Shown here: positions 1-8,832 of the stretch, piece by piece | Numbering within the stretch: the first letter of the stretch is position 1 | How the letters are laid out: every line of letters begins with the position of its first letter | Source: CAUZIZ01 sp965218775 | Lineage (GTDB): Bacteria; Acidobacteriota; UBA6911; RPQK01; JAJDTT01 | DNA: 64,000 nucleotides | Assembly: GCA_965218775.1 (NCBI GenBank) | Contig: CBDCLS010000006.1 | Coordinates: forward strand, 2,232,001 to 2,296,000 | Direction of reading: 5' to 3' | Program-made: the position numbers and the translations under genes | The notes under the pieces: model-generated | What the model was told of the DNA's origin: nothing | What the model saw: the letters and a program-made list of their open reading frames with translations, nothing else | Databases searched by the model: none

Positions 1-144
1 CAAGACCTCTCGGTCGGCGATTGCCTTATCGAAGCTCTCGCCGGTTGGTTGCTTCTGAGTCTCGCTTTGGGCCCCAACTCCGACGGTCACGAGGCTGATA
101 AAGCAGAGACGAAGAAAAGCAGTCTTGATGTCGGGGAAACGCAT
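1..144 (-). CDS. Exported protein, N-terminal part only (cut by window edge)
   Basis: A reading frame runs off the left window edge on the minus strand, starting at the ATG at 142-144. A strong ribosome binding site (AGGAGG) lies a few bases upstream. The 48 visible residues begin MRFPDIKTAFLRLCF and have a positively charged start, a hydrophobic stretch (about residues 9-24) and a likely cleavage region near VGVGAQS, so this is a probable signal peptide of a secreted or periplasmic protein. The remaining residues (SETQKQPTGESFDKAIADRE) show no domain I recognise. The function is unknown because most of the gene lies outside the window. Confidence 0.6.
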   Translation of the reverse strand, partial: MRFPDIKTAFLRLCFISLVTVGVGAQSETQKQPTGESFDKAIADREVL

Positions 145-315
145 GGGACTCCTCCTAAGGGCTTTGGGATTCAATGCCACACAGCGACAGGATTCTGTCT
201 CTGAGTAGCTGATGCGAAGCCGCAAAGTAGCTGGTTGAGAGTCGGAGCTCGCTACTGTCCCTCACGATGTCTTGGCAGAAATGGTTCCAGGAATCGCTGA
301 ACTCCCGGACGTTAG

Positions 316-537
316 TTACATGATGGTGGTCCCCTTGTTGAAAGCGAGTCCAATTTCAAGCCGGGAAGTTCCGAGGTATTGCTCACAGGAAGATACAACC
401 GTGCATCGGGCCGAGACTACGACCTTCATCCCGACGGGCACCGGTTCTTGATGCGGAAGGATGCATCCGCAGTGAGCCAATTGGCCGTCGTCCTCAACTG
501 GTTCGAAGAACTCAAGCGACTGGTGCCGACGGAGTGA
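316..537 (+). pseudogene. Decayed C-terminus of a kinase/TolB-propeller protein
   Basis: The frame ending at TGA 535-537 reads ...RYNRASGRDYDLHPDG, then RFLMRKD and VVLNWFEELKRLVPTE. This matches the pattern seen at the end of many acidobacterial Ser/Thr kinases carrying WD40/TolB-like (PD40) propellers (xxxDxxPDGqRFLM... NWxEELKR). Further upstream the likely continuation (PDVSYMMVV from about 305-334) is in another frame, and the 535-537 frame has a TAG stop at 313-315, so at least one frameshift separates the pieces. No start codon or kinase domain is present. I read this as a relic. An intact hydrolase-kinase fusion lies immediately downstream on the other strand, but I cannot show the two share an origin. 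Confidence 0.6.
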
Positions 538-581
538 ACTTCACCTACCGTATCGTAGCTGAGAATGGTTCCCTCTATCCT

Positions 582-600
582 TCGGATTAATATATAAACC
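582..600. repeat. 19-bp motif copy 1 (TCGGATTAAYATATAAACC)
   Basis: TCGGATTAATATATAAACC lies 48 bp beyond the stop codon of the hydrolase-kinase gene. A second copy with one mismatch is at 2757-2775, about 27 bp beyond the stop of the next gene upstream. Both are in the same orientation relative to the minus-strand genes. The function is unknown; an AT-rich promoter element or a duplication scar are possible. Confidence 0.5.
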
Positions 601-648
601 ATCCCCCTGAGATTGCCCCTCTCGGGCTGTAGGGATCGGCTCTCAGAG

Positions 649-2400
649 CTAGTCTCCTGGCCGGACCAGGTTGCTCAGTGACTGCAGTTCCTCGGCGATC
701 TCCGACCCAGACGGGTATCGCTGGTCTCTGTCCTTTGCTAAAGCACGTTCAATGACCTCGTCAAATCGCTGTGGTAGAAGCGGATTTACAGTGCAGGGCA
801 GTGTTGGCTTCTTGACCGCAATCTCATGCATGACTGAAAGTGCGCTTAGTCCTTGGAACGGCAACTTGCCAGTCGCAGCTTCATAGAGCACTGTGCCCAA
901 TGAGAAGACATCCGTTCGTGGATCCAAAAGCTCTCCCCGTGTTTGCTCAGGAGACATGTAGGCAACCGTCCCCATGACCGTACCCTGAACGGTTAGGTCG
1001 GAAAGAACTGAATCGGGTCCCCCGCCGGAAACCGATCCCAACATTTTGGCCAGTCCAAAGTCGAGCAACTTAACCTGACTCTCTCGTATAATGAACACAT
1101 TGGATGGCTTGATGTCGCGGTGAACGATTCCTTTGGCGTGGGCCGCCGCCAGGGCCCAACCTATCTGAACGCCGAGATCCAGTAAGTCTCCTATTCCCAG
1201 GGGATCCTGGTCCATCCGTTGCCTGAGTGTCTGTCCTTCCAAGTACTGCATGACGATGAAGGGTTGTCCCTCGTACTCACCGATGTCGTGGATGGTGCAG
1301 ATGCTGGGATGATCCAGTGCTGAAGCAGCACGAGCCTCTCGCTGGAACCGCGCCAGGGCCTGTGGGTTCTGAACCAGCCGCCCAGAGAGGAACTTCAGAG
1401 CCACAAGACGACCCAAGCGGGTGTCCTCGGCTTTGAATACGATTCCCATCCCACCGTCGCCGACTGGAGTGATAACCCGATAGGGTCCAACCCAGTCACC
1501 AGGCGAGAGTACGATCTCGGTGATCGCCTTGGCCCGTTTGTCCCGTAAGAGGCGGCTCTTCCCTGTTCCCAGGAATTCGCCGACCGCCAACAGGAATTCT
1601 TGCCAGGCAGGTTCAGTCTCGAGCATCAGATGATTCTTCCCGTGAAGTGTGACGAATCGAGCGCCGGGGATCGTTGCCGCCACCTCACGGCCTGCTTTGA
1701 AGGGAACTTGAGCGTCGTCATCGCAATGGAGGACGAGGGTGGGAACGGCAACCAGGGGAAGTCGGTCCAACACGTCTATCTGACTGAACTCAGTCAGGAT
1801 GCGAACAGCATTTTCGGGTGAGGTGGAAATGCGCTGGAGCTCATTGAACCACTGCATCTGCGTGCTCGTAGCCTGGGGCATGAAGTGTGTTGTCCAGATC
1901 TGCCGAAACGCCGGATTGTTCTGTCCCCATCCGTGCTGAGTCAGGGTAAGCATAGCCTGGCGCTGTTCCAGTTCTTCCTGAGACGCTCCTCGCCTGGCGA
2001 AGCCTCGGGCATAGGTACCGTACAAGATGAGATGGGTCACGCGCCCCGGATGCCGAACCGCATACTCGATTGCCACCGGGCCTCCCTGTGAGATCCCCAA
2101 TAACGCAAAGCGCTCGGCGCCGGCCGCTTCGACTACCGCTTCCAGGTCCCGGACCCAGGATGCAAACGATAGATCGTCCACGTTCCAATCGGAGAGGCCG
2201 TTGCCTCGCTCGTCGTAGCGAATGACCAGGTGGTCCTTTGCCAGTTCTTCGATCCAGTGCCTCCAGATCGGACTGTCCCACTCAAACTCCAGATGGCTCA
2301 GCCAGTTGGCGGCCTTGATCATCACGGGTCCCACACCCGCAGTAGCAAACGCAATGCGTACCCCATCCGTAGTCGTGCAGAAGCGGATTTCCTGTTTCAT
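649..2400 (-). CDS. Alpha/beta-hydrolase fused to Ser/Thr protein kinase
   Basis: A 583-residue cytoplasmic fusion. Residues 1-280 form an alpha/beta-hydrolase: nucleophile elbow GISQGG with Ser104, acidic residue in HCDDDAQVP (Asp229) and His257 in GKNHLML complete a plausible triad. Residues 300-575 are a Hanks-type kinase: glycine loop GDGGMG (314-319), ATP-anchoring Lys336, catalytic HRDIKPSN (427-434, Asp429), metal-binding DFG (447-449) and SPEQ in place of APE. No transmembrane segment or extracellular sensor domain follows, unlike typical PknB proteins. The hydrolase half resembles the type joined to LuxR or cyclase outputs in other bacteria, so it may act as a ligand sensor rather than an enzyme. 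That is inference; both halves look catalytically intact. Confidence 0.88.
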   Translation of the reverse strand: MKQEIRFCTTTDGVRIAFATAGVGPVMIKAANWLSHLEFEWDSPIWRHWIEELAKDHLVIRYDERGNGLSDWNVDDLSFASWVRDLEAVVEAAGAERFALLGISQGGPVAIEYAVRHPGRVTHLILYGTYARGFARRGASQEELEQRQAMLTLTQHGWGQNNPAFRQIWTTHFMPQATSTQMQWFNELQRISTSPENAVRILTEFSQIDVLDRLPLVAVPTLVLHCDDDAQVPFKAGREVAATIPGARFVTLHGKNHLMLETEPAWQEFLLAVGEFLGTGKSRLLRDKRAKAITEIVLSPGDWVGPYRVITPVGDGGMGIVFKAEDTRLGRLVALKFLSGRLVQNPQALARFQREARAASALDHPSICTIHDIGEYEGQPFIVMQYLEGQTLRQRMDQDPLGIGDLLDLGVQIGWALAAAHAKGIVHRDIKPSNVFIIRESQVKLLDFGLAKMLGSVSGGGPDSVLSDLTVQGTVMGTVAYMSPEQTRGELLDPRTDVFSLGTVLYEAATGKLPFQGLSALSVMHEIAVKKPTLPCTVNPLLPQRFDEVIERALAKDRDQRYPSGSEIAEELQSLSNLVRPGD

Positions 2401-2756
2401 TTGTCGGGGCTCTCGCGATCGTCGACCACTACCAATGTCGAATTGAGAGAAGCAGAGTTGGTCGTCCCAGGGCTTTCCACCTCTCCGATTCTATACAAAG
2501 AGATTCTGGCTGAATGTTAGCCCTTCGACGGGTCAGCAAACAATAGTCACACGACTTGGTGTGAAGCTTTCGTCCTGATTTGACGTTTAACAGTCCTTGT
2601 CTTCTAAGGTACGGCATGGGGGCAGTGGAGCTCCACGCTTTATGGAACCGATCCGATCTCGGCGTGTGGGAGGTGTTCGGTCAGGATTGTGAAGGTCATC
2701 GTCGAGCCATCTGAAGTTGCCACGTCGTATGTCAGCAGAATAGCTACGTCTATTCG
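2401..2756. other. Intergenic gap without a recognisable gene
   Basis: About 350 bp upstream of the hydrolase-kinase gene. The short open frames on either strand lack ribosome binding sites and familiar motifs. The promoter of the kinase fusion must lie here, but I cannot point to a convincing -35/-10 pair. Confidence 0.4.
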
Positions 2757-2775
2757 TCGGATTAACATATAAACC
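2757..2775. repeat. 19-bp motif copy 2 (TCGGATTAACATATAAACC)
   Basis: Second copy of the 19-bp AT-rich motif at 582-600, 18 of 19 positions identical. It sits in the 402-bp gap (2401-2802) between the kinase fusion and the membrane protein. I found no other gene-like signal in that gap. Confidence 0.5.
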
Positions 2776-2802
2776 GGTTAGTACGGGTCACCCTAGCTAT
2801 AG

Positions 2803-3462
2803 CTAGACGACTAGACCTGGGTGGAATTGAGGAAAAACCGCCATAGCGAGTAGGAGTAGGCCGGTAGCAACCAGGGTGAGCGTCCAGAGTCGATCCATGT
2901 TAATCCAGGCGCGGCGGAGGATGGCAATTCCGATCCAGTCGTAGACGGCGATGGCGACGGCGCCTGTGGTGGCAAGCATCGCAAGGCTGTGTACAGCCAC
3001 AGCGGCCAGGGTCATGGATAGGGAATCTCCGAGGCCAAAATGATGGCCTTCATGCGCCACCGCCTCCAAAGGCATTAAGAATGGGATCAACATCAGACCC
3101 GCACCGTGGGAGCTAGCCATAAGAAAAGACCAACCGGCGAGGCCAAGATAGCTGACTCTCATGCCGAATCGCACCCGGTGTCGAGCGAGCGTATGGTAGA
3201 TTGCCCAGCCGATCAGCAGCATTCCCGTGACGATTTGAATCAGTTGTCGATCAATGGCGACCCCAGCAGCCATAGCCAGGATCGCCACGAGAGCTACCGA
3301 AGCCGCATGACCTACTGCGATTGGCAGTAACGAGATGAGCACTACAGCGCGGCTTTCGCGATGCAGACCGAGAGCCACCGCGAACAACCAACCCATGGCT
3401 GGGTTGACACCGTGAAAGACGCCGAACCCAGCCAGTGCAAACCAATGCCACAGCTCGCTCAC
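2803..3462 (-). CDS. NicO/UreH-like polytopic membrane protein
   Basis: I place the start at GTG 3462 (MSELWHWFALAGFGVFHG), preceded by a GAGGT ribosome binding site. The longer upstream frame is Cys/Gly-rich and not membrane-like. The resulting 219 residues contain about six hydrophobic segments. The first carries HGVNPAMGW, reminiscent of the His/Pro/Gly motif of NicO/UreH-type metal transporters in the LysE-like clan. Further conserved-looking elements are GHAAS, MASSHGAGLMLIPF and HEGHHFG. Such proteins are often left as hypothetical or misannotated as amino-acid antiporters. A role in metal or small-molecule transport is inferred from the His motifs only. No nickel enzyme gene is adjacent. 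Confidence 0.6.
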   Translation of the reverse strand: MSELWHWFALAGFGVFHGVNPAMGWLFAVALGLHRESRAVVLISLLPIAVGHAASVALVAILAMAAGVAIDRQLIQIVTGMLLIGWAIYHTLARHRVRFGMRVSYLGLAGWSFLMASSHGAGLMLIPFLMPLEAVAHEGHHFGLGDSLSMTLAAVAVHSLAMLATTGAVAIAVYDWIGIAILRRAWINMDRLWTLTLVATGLLLLAMAVFPQFHPGLVV

Positions 3463-3804
3463 AACAGAACCTCGCACATTACACTTGATACGGGGAGCCA
3501 GGATCGCATGGGCCGGCCACGCCCTTGAGTCACACCCCCCACCCTGCTCACAGTTACCCATAGACAGTTGATGCGCAATCTGCTGATGGGTCGGCCTTTG
3601 GAAATGAGGGTCGATCGAGAGTCGTGCGACGGGGTGAGGTCGCAGCTCAACCTGATCCGTAGGACCTTCCAGCTCGAGGATGGGGCGAGGGCCAACCTAT
3701 CGGTTGCCATTGCCCATATGGATTCCCTGGCCCTGAAGACGGCGGTTGGCCTGGTTCTTTTGTTCTAGAAATATTTGCTCCTGGGCTCGTGACGTGGAGC
3801 GGTC

Positions 3805-5196
3805 CTACGGGTAGCAATAGGAGTCTGATGAGGCGTCACCACCCTGGAGTCGGACCTGGTGGGGCCGGAACTCCGCAGGCCATTCGAGCAGGAACTTGGA
3901 GTCAAAAGCAATGCCTCCGTTTGGATCCACGTCTAGCTTGACCATCCAACCGTCAATACCCTCTGGGTAGAATTGCGCATCCCATGCCCTATAGAGTGAG
4001 TTAGTGAAATAGACTCGCTTCCCGTCGCGGCTGATCTCGACCATCTGGGGGCCCCCATTCAAGGGTTGGCCCGATGAGGGATGCGGCGTTTGCCCCACGA
4101 TCCCGCCGATTCGTACCGAGCCCGTCTGTTCTGGGTTGTGGGGATCGGAGACATCGTATTGGTGCATCTCTCCGGTACCCCAGCAGGACACGTAGAGGAA
4201 CTTGTCGTCCACCGAAAGATCGATGTCGGTGATCAAAGGAGGAACTGCTTTGAAGTCCTTCAGGGCTGGCGGCAGATCATCTGGGTCAGCCGGTTCGGCC
4301 GGGATCTCGATGATTTTTTTGACCGCCCAATCTCCCGCGTCCCGGTGCCACAGCCAGATAGACGCAGAGAGGTCAGCCAGACTCACCACTACACCTGCGA
4401 AGCCATACGACTTGGTAGGATCATGCGCCGGGCGTAGCTCCAGCACCATCTGCTGCTCCTTCCCCAGATCGAGCTCTTTCAGATGTTTGCGCTTATGGAG
4501 ATCCCAAATGTGGATGCAATGGCCATACTCGCTGTTCATCAGCTTTTCAGGGATGACGCCGTTTTCGACCATGTTGGGCGTACCCCACTCGCTGCTGACC
4601 ATCGTGTCGTGGCCCAAGTGCCACCAGAAGTCGTAAGCCAGATACTGGGACCCTCGATCCATCTCCCAACGACCTAGAACGTTGAAGCTGTCATGGTCCA
4701 TCATGAACACGCCACCCGGACCCTCACCTTCAGGATTGCCAAGCGCCCCGACGTAGATGCCTTCGGGACCACAGTGCACGGTGTGTGGCCGGGAATATCC
4801 GGAGCGTGAGATGACTTCATCGGGCTCGATCGTCTTGACGATAGTTGGTTTCCTGGGGTCAGGCTTGGTGTCCATGATGTAGATGCGTGACGAGCGCAAG
4901 CCTGGAACGACGAGATAACGGCGTTCGACGTGCGGATGAGGGGCGTTTGGACAAAGGGTTGAGCTGCAGGCATTCCAGCCGAAGTGGTGCAGTTCGTCGT
5001 TAACGTTGGGCAGGTCGGTCTGACCCACGATCTGAGCGTAGGTTGCTGATTCGGGATCGACGTCGACGACGGTCATAGCGTCTGGTTTGGTGCCCACAGC
5101 GTGGAGCGCAGCAACATAGGCCAGTTTCTCGGCTGGAGCCTGTGCCGCCAGGCGTGGCGAGGGATAAAACGTGGGGTCCGGGGTCCAGGTTGCCAT
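3805..5196 (-). CDS. mtoX: Methanethiol oxidase (SELENBP1/SBP56 family)
   Basis: A 463-residue protein matching the selenium-binding protein 56 family along its length, with a good ribosome binding site (AGGAGG about 9 bp before ATG). Family members oxidise methanethiol to formaldehyde, hydrogen sulfide and hydrogen peroxide using copper. Landmarks are DELHHFGWNACSS (the Cys region), HPHVERRYLVVPGLRSSRI, GYSRPHTVHCGPEG, WWHLGHDTMVSSEWG, LSVDDKFLYVSCWGTGE and the C-terminal FRPHQVRLQGGDASSDSYCYP; the conserved histidines suggest metal binding. The bacterial enzyme can be periplasmic, but no signal peptide is visible at this start. The gene is flanked by non-coding gaps and appears monocistronic. 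Confidence 0.93.
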   Translation of the reverse strand: MATWTPDPTFYPSPRLAAQAPAEKLAYVAALHAVGTKPDAMTVVDVDPESATYAQIVGQTDLPNVNDELHHFGWNACSSTLCPNAPHPHVERRYLVVPGLRSSRIYIMDTKPDPRKPTIVKTIEPDEVISRSGYSRPHTVHCGPEGIYVGALGNPEGEGPGGVFMMDHDSFNVLGRWEMDRGSQYLAYDFWWHLGHDTMVSSEWGTPNMVENGVIPEKLMNSEYGHCIHIWDLHKRKHLKELDLGKEQQMVLELRPAHDPTKSYGFAGVVVSLADLSASIWLWHRDAGDWAVKKIIEIPAEPADPDDLPPALKDFKAVPPLITDIDLSVDDKFLYVSCWGTGEMHQYDVSDPHNPEQTGSVRIGGIVGQTPHPSSGQPLNGGPQMVEISRDGKRVYFTNSLYRAWDAQFYPEGIDGWMVKLDVDPNGGIAFDSKFLLEWPAEFRPHQVRLQGGDASSDSYCYP

Positions 5197-5469
5197 TCTT
5201 GCTATCCTCCTTCTTCGTAAACGAAGTTGAAAAAGCTTGCAAATAAGCTTGATTGGGCCTCAGTCTCGCCTAGCTGAAGGGTGCTGTCAAGATGCAGGGA
5301 AACACCGGATGTAAGAACGCGCAGGCCGAGGCGGCTGAGTGAGAAAGGCATTAGTCAGCACACATTAGATAGCTGCTCAAAGCCGCTCGGCGGAGGGAAG
5401 GTTGACCGATTACCAGAAGAGCAACTACGGTAGTACTCTGAATTATGCTTTCCATCTGGAGGCAAGAGA

Positions 5470-5916
5470 ATGGTTGAAGGCAAAATTGTATGGCCCTCAG
5501 GCCAACCCATGGTTGGCCAGCGAGCAGAGCGAAAGCGGGAAGTATCGCAGCGGGATATCGAGATGTTCACGGCCCTCTCGGGCGACCGTAATCCGCTTCA
5601 CTACGACGAAGAACTGGCAAAGGCGTCTCGGTTCGGCGGAATCATCGTTCAGGGTGGCATCATAAGTGCGATTCTGAACGCAGTAGTTGCGGAGGATCTG
5701 CCCGGTCCGGGCACGGTATTTCTGCATGTGGACTGGAGCTTCAAGGCACCCGTACGACCGGGAGACGAAATCATCGGTGCAGTGGAAGTGCTCAAAGTCC
5801 GAAGCGACAAGCCGATCACAGAACTGAAGACGATAGTGACCCGCGGTGATGGCACCGTTGCTCTCGAAGGGGAGGTACTCTGCTACACGCTCCCATTGGC
5901 GCGAGCTGTTGGGTGA
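5470..5916 (+). CDS. MaoC-like hydratase/dehydratase
   Basis: A 148-residue single hot-dog protein. The start is fixed by GGAGG about 8 bp before ATG 5470. The hydratase signature is clear: FTALSGDRNPLHYDEELAKASRFGG supplies the catalytic Asp and His of the R-hydratase motif, followed by IVQGGI and the APVRPGDEI strand. Family members hydrate (R)-specific enoyl-CoA or related unsaturated thioesters. The closest pattern I recall is the small stand-alone MaoC proteins with LPGPGTVFLHVDWSFKAPVRPGDEI. No beta-oxidation or polyhydroxyalkanoate gene is next to it, so the substrate is unknown. Confidence 0.88.
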   Translation: MVEGKIVWPSGQPMVGQRAERKREVSQRDIEMFTALSGDRNPLHYDEELAKASRFGGIIVQGGIISAILNAVVAEDLPGPGTVFLHVDWSFKAPVRPGDEIIGAVEVLKVRSDKPITELKTIVTRGDGTVALEGEVLCYTLPLARAVG

Positions 5917-6097
5917 TCGAGTTTTGTCACACTTCCTGTGGTTTTGAGACCGGTGGCCCTTGTCGCGAACCTGTTACTGCGCCGCATACGACCGGGTAGG
6001 AATCCCGTCGTTCTAGCCGTCCCGCACTGGTTTGCGGTAAACCGACTCTGAGAGCCTGCTCCCGCCGGAACCGGGCGCTTCGCAGTCCAACTTCGAG

Positions 6098-6868
6098 ATG
6101 GAAGATCATCATCACCCCCCGAAAGAGCCAGTGGGAGTCGCGAACCGGTCGTTGGCTATTATTTCGGTCTCAGTCCTCTTGGCTTCCGCAACCTGGTTTT
6201 CTGGAACCGCCGCGACATCGGAGCTGATCCATCTTTGGGAACTCACCCCACTTGAGAGTGCCTGGCTCACTATCTCGGTCCAATTGGGATTCATCGTCGG
6301 AACCTTTCTGTACGCACTTTTCAACCTGTCAGATCGCTTCAATACACGACAGGTGTTCTTTTTCTCGGCTTTGCTAGGCGCGGTCTTCAACGCAGCTTTT
6401 GCAATCGCGGCTCAGGGACTGGCCCTGGCGATTCTCTTGCGAGCCCTGACTGGCGTGACTCTGGCTGGTGTCTATCCGGTGGGAATGAAGTTGGTTGCCT
6501 CCTGGTTCCGAACTCGACTCGGATCGCAGCTAGGAATTATGGTAGGTGCCCTGACCATGGGGACCGCTCTCCCCTACCTTATCCAGGCAGGGGGTGCTCA
6601 ATATAACTGGAGAAGTGTGGTGGGAGTCGCATCGCTCTTGGCTATCGTCGGCGGTTTTTTCGTCTTGGCGATTCTGCCCGATGGTCCCTATCTCAAGGGT
6701 CGGGCCCGATTCGATGCAGGAATGTTGTGGAAGGTCTTCAGGAACTCTCAGTTTCGCCACACGGCCTTCGGATACTTTGGCCACATGTGGGAACTCTATG
6801 CTTTCTGGTCGATGGTCTCGTTGTTCCTGGGATCTCGTTTGCAGATAATCTCATTTCGGCGGACGTGG
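6098..6868 (+). pseudogene. MFS transporter, N-terminal half, truncated by a junction
   Basis: The frame encodes the first six to seven transmembrane helices of a major facilitator protein: SLAIISVSVLLASATWFSG, the loop-2/3 region with LSDRFNTRQVFF, and ALTGVTLAGVYPVGMKLVASW. It reaches YFGHMWELYAFWSMVSLFLGS of helix 7 and then loses similarity at about 6838, ending 12 codons later (RLQIISFRRTW). From that point the DNA continues in another frame as the 3' part of an FAD-linked oxidase. A 257-residue half-transporter is unlikely to work. Either a deletion fused two genes or the assembly is chimeric here. Confidence 0.75.
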
Positions 6869-7761
6869 TGACCACAGCCGGAGAGCTGATCACCGCCAGC
6901 GACGACCAGAACGCAGATCTGTTCTGGGGGATCCGTGGTGGGGGTGGGAACTTCGGGATCGTTACATCGTTTGAGTTTCGTCTGCACCCCGTGGGACCCG
7001 AGGTTCTTTCCGGCCTCATCGTCCATCCTTTCGCCGATGCACCTGGGGTCCTCCAATACTACCGGGACTTTGCCGCTCAGGCGCCGGACGAACTTACCGT
7101 CTGGGTGGTCATGCGCAAGGCCCCTCCCCTTCCTTTTCTCCCCGAAGAGGTCCATGGCACTGAGGTCGTGGTCTTGGCAGCGCTCTACGCCGGCGACATG
7201 GCAGATGGGGAGGCGGCTCTTCAGCCGCTTCGATCCTATGGAAATCCCATTGCCGATGTCATCAGTCCGCACCCTTACGCTGGCTTCCAAGCGGCCTTTG
7301 ATCCTTTACTGACCCCAGGATTTCGCAATTACTGGAAGTCGCACGATTTTCGGGAACTCAGTGACGAGGCACTCGACACCTTGATCCGCTTCACAACGAC
7401 GTTGCCCGATCCCATGTGTGAGATCTTCATCGCGCAAATGGGGGGCGCCACCAAACGGGTCGCAGCCGATGCAACAGCCTATCGCCACCGAGACGCCGAG
7501 TTCATCGTGAACGTCCACGGCCGTTGGGAAGACTCCGCTGAGGACGACCGTTGCATCGCCTGGTGCCGGGAGCTATTCCAGGCTACAGCCCCGTATGCGA
7601 CCGGCGGCGTGTACGTGAACTTCATGACTGAAGAGGAGGAAGACCGAGTGCGAGCGGCTTACGGCGACAGCTATGAGCGACTGGTCGAGCTCAAGGACAA
7701 GTACGATCCAACAAACCTCCTCCGGCTCAACCAGAACATCCGGCCGACCGCACCCGCGTAG
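6839..7761 (+). pseudogene. FAD-linked oxidase (BBE type), 3' fragment
   Basis: From about 6839 the frame ending at 7761 reads FADNLISADVVTTAGELITA and then LFWGIRGGGGNFGIVTSFEF, the second half of the FAD-binding PCMH/BBE oxidase fold. It continues to the C-terminal berberine-bridge element YDPTNLLRLNQNIRP. The N-terminal FAD-binding lobe (usually about 130-150 residues with the flavin-linking His) is missing, and the upstream in-frame codons lie out of frame inside the transporter gene. No credible start or ribosome binding site is present. Members oxidise sugars, alkaloids or secondary metabolites, but this copy should be inactive. Confidence 0.78.
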
Positions 7762-8062
7762 GTGGAGCGGCCTTATTCTGGTAGACAGCTCGGTCGAGAT
7801 CTGCCGGCCCCCGAAACCTATCCAGGAAGGCTTTGTCTCCTTAACGAGGCGGCCGGCTGTAGTCAATTTTGTAGCTGTTGAAAGCCTCAAGTTTCAACAA
7901 GCTCACGAAACCTCGCCGAATCTGGCCAGACTCCCCGAACGATCGCCCACAGCCGACATTGCTAGATTCTCATCGTTGAAGTCTATGCGGATGCGTGTTT
8001 CCCAAAAAAAATCTTACAGACAGCGTCCGATTTGATCGAAATCTGAACGGCCGCTTTCGCCT
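7762..8062. other. Intergenic, nothing recognised
   Basis: Sequence between the oxidase fragment and the TIR element. I see no coding frame with a ribosome binding site. It includes an A8 run near 8004. Confidence 0.4.
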
Positions 8063-8244
8063 GAGGCCGTGTGAAAAGTCAAAAATAGCTTTCTCAAATC
8101 GTCCCTAAGCCCGGCAAGATTTCAAGTAAGGCTAGAGGTCTAACAACGGAGAGATATCTGCTTCAACGGCAATTAATCGCGCAACGCGCGAGACTTGGAG
8201 GCTACCTATGGTGTTCGGACGATCGTGACTTTTCACACAGGCTC
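8063..8244. mobile_element. MITE-like element, family A copy 1
   Basis: GAGGCCGTGTGAAAAGTC (8063-8080) is answered by its near-perfect inverse GACTTTTCACACAGGCTC (8227-8244), giving 18-bp terminal inverted repeats around 146 bp of non-coding DNA. The same termini bound a second element at 20403-20541. The flank on the left (CGGCCGCTTTCGCCT) also recurs, inverted, on the right of the second copy, so the true ends may be longer. No transposase is encoded and no clear target duplication is visible. Confidence 0.7.
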
Positions 8245-8832
8245 GGCCAAGAGCAGTCATTCCGCGCAGACCAAGCGGTCATGCGACCACGAAAAGCTTG
8301 TGGCTGAAAAGAATGGGTCGCCTTTTCGAGACACAGGGACAAGGATGGCAGTTTCAAGCACACGACCAGCTTCGCAGCGAACAACATTCCGAGGTGTCAG
8401 CGGAAAAGGCGGATTGAATGTCGCCTGCAGGGCTCATTCCAAGGGCCACCTCAACCCTTGTCAGCAAATTCCCCGCAGGTTTTAGGACAAACGAGGTAGT
8501 TCCGACTTAACCGCCATCACTGTCGCCGTCATCGTCATCATCTTCATCATCGTCTCCGCATTCGTCGTCAACGAGGCCCAGTGGTACCCCAAAAGTGTGA
8601 TGAGCGTCACAAAGTTTCCCCGCCCGCTGTCCGAAAAGGATCGGTGAGGAAGGGAGTCTTGAAATCAGTATTCACAACTCCCCGTTTAACAGTTTAGTTT
8701 TCGCAGCCAACAGCGAAAGGGCTACCTGAGCACGAAAGACTCGGAGCGCAAAGCTGAGACCTAAGTCCACTGCGATAAGGTCGATCAGTTGCCGAAAGTG
8801 GATGCGTGAAACCACCTTTGGGAGGTTTTGCC
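8245..8832. other. Leader region of the protease operon
   Basis: About 590 bp between the TIR element and the first protease. It contains a low-complexity ATC/GTC tract at about 8515-8565 that gives a spurious hydrophobic frame on plus and an acidic frame on minus; neither has a start codon. The promoter for the protease genes should be here. I cannot assign it confidently. Confidence 0.4.

Noticed and set aside
8470..8645. Plus-strand frame with a hydrophobic segment (AVIVIIFIIVSAFVV) followed by NEAQWYPKS, and an acidic Asp-rich frame on the minus strand over the same DNA.
   Set aside because: Both arise from the ATC/GTC low-complexity tract, and neither has a start codon or ribosome binding site.
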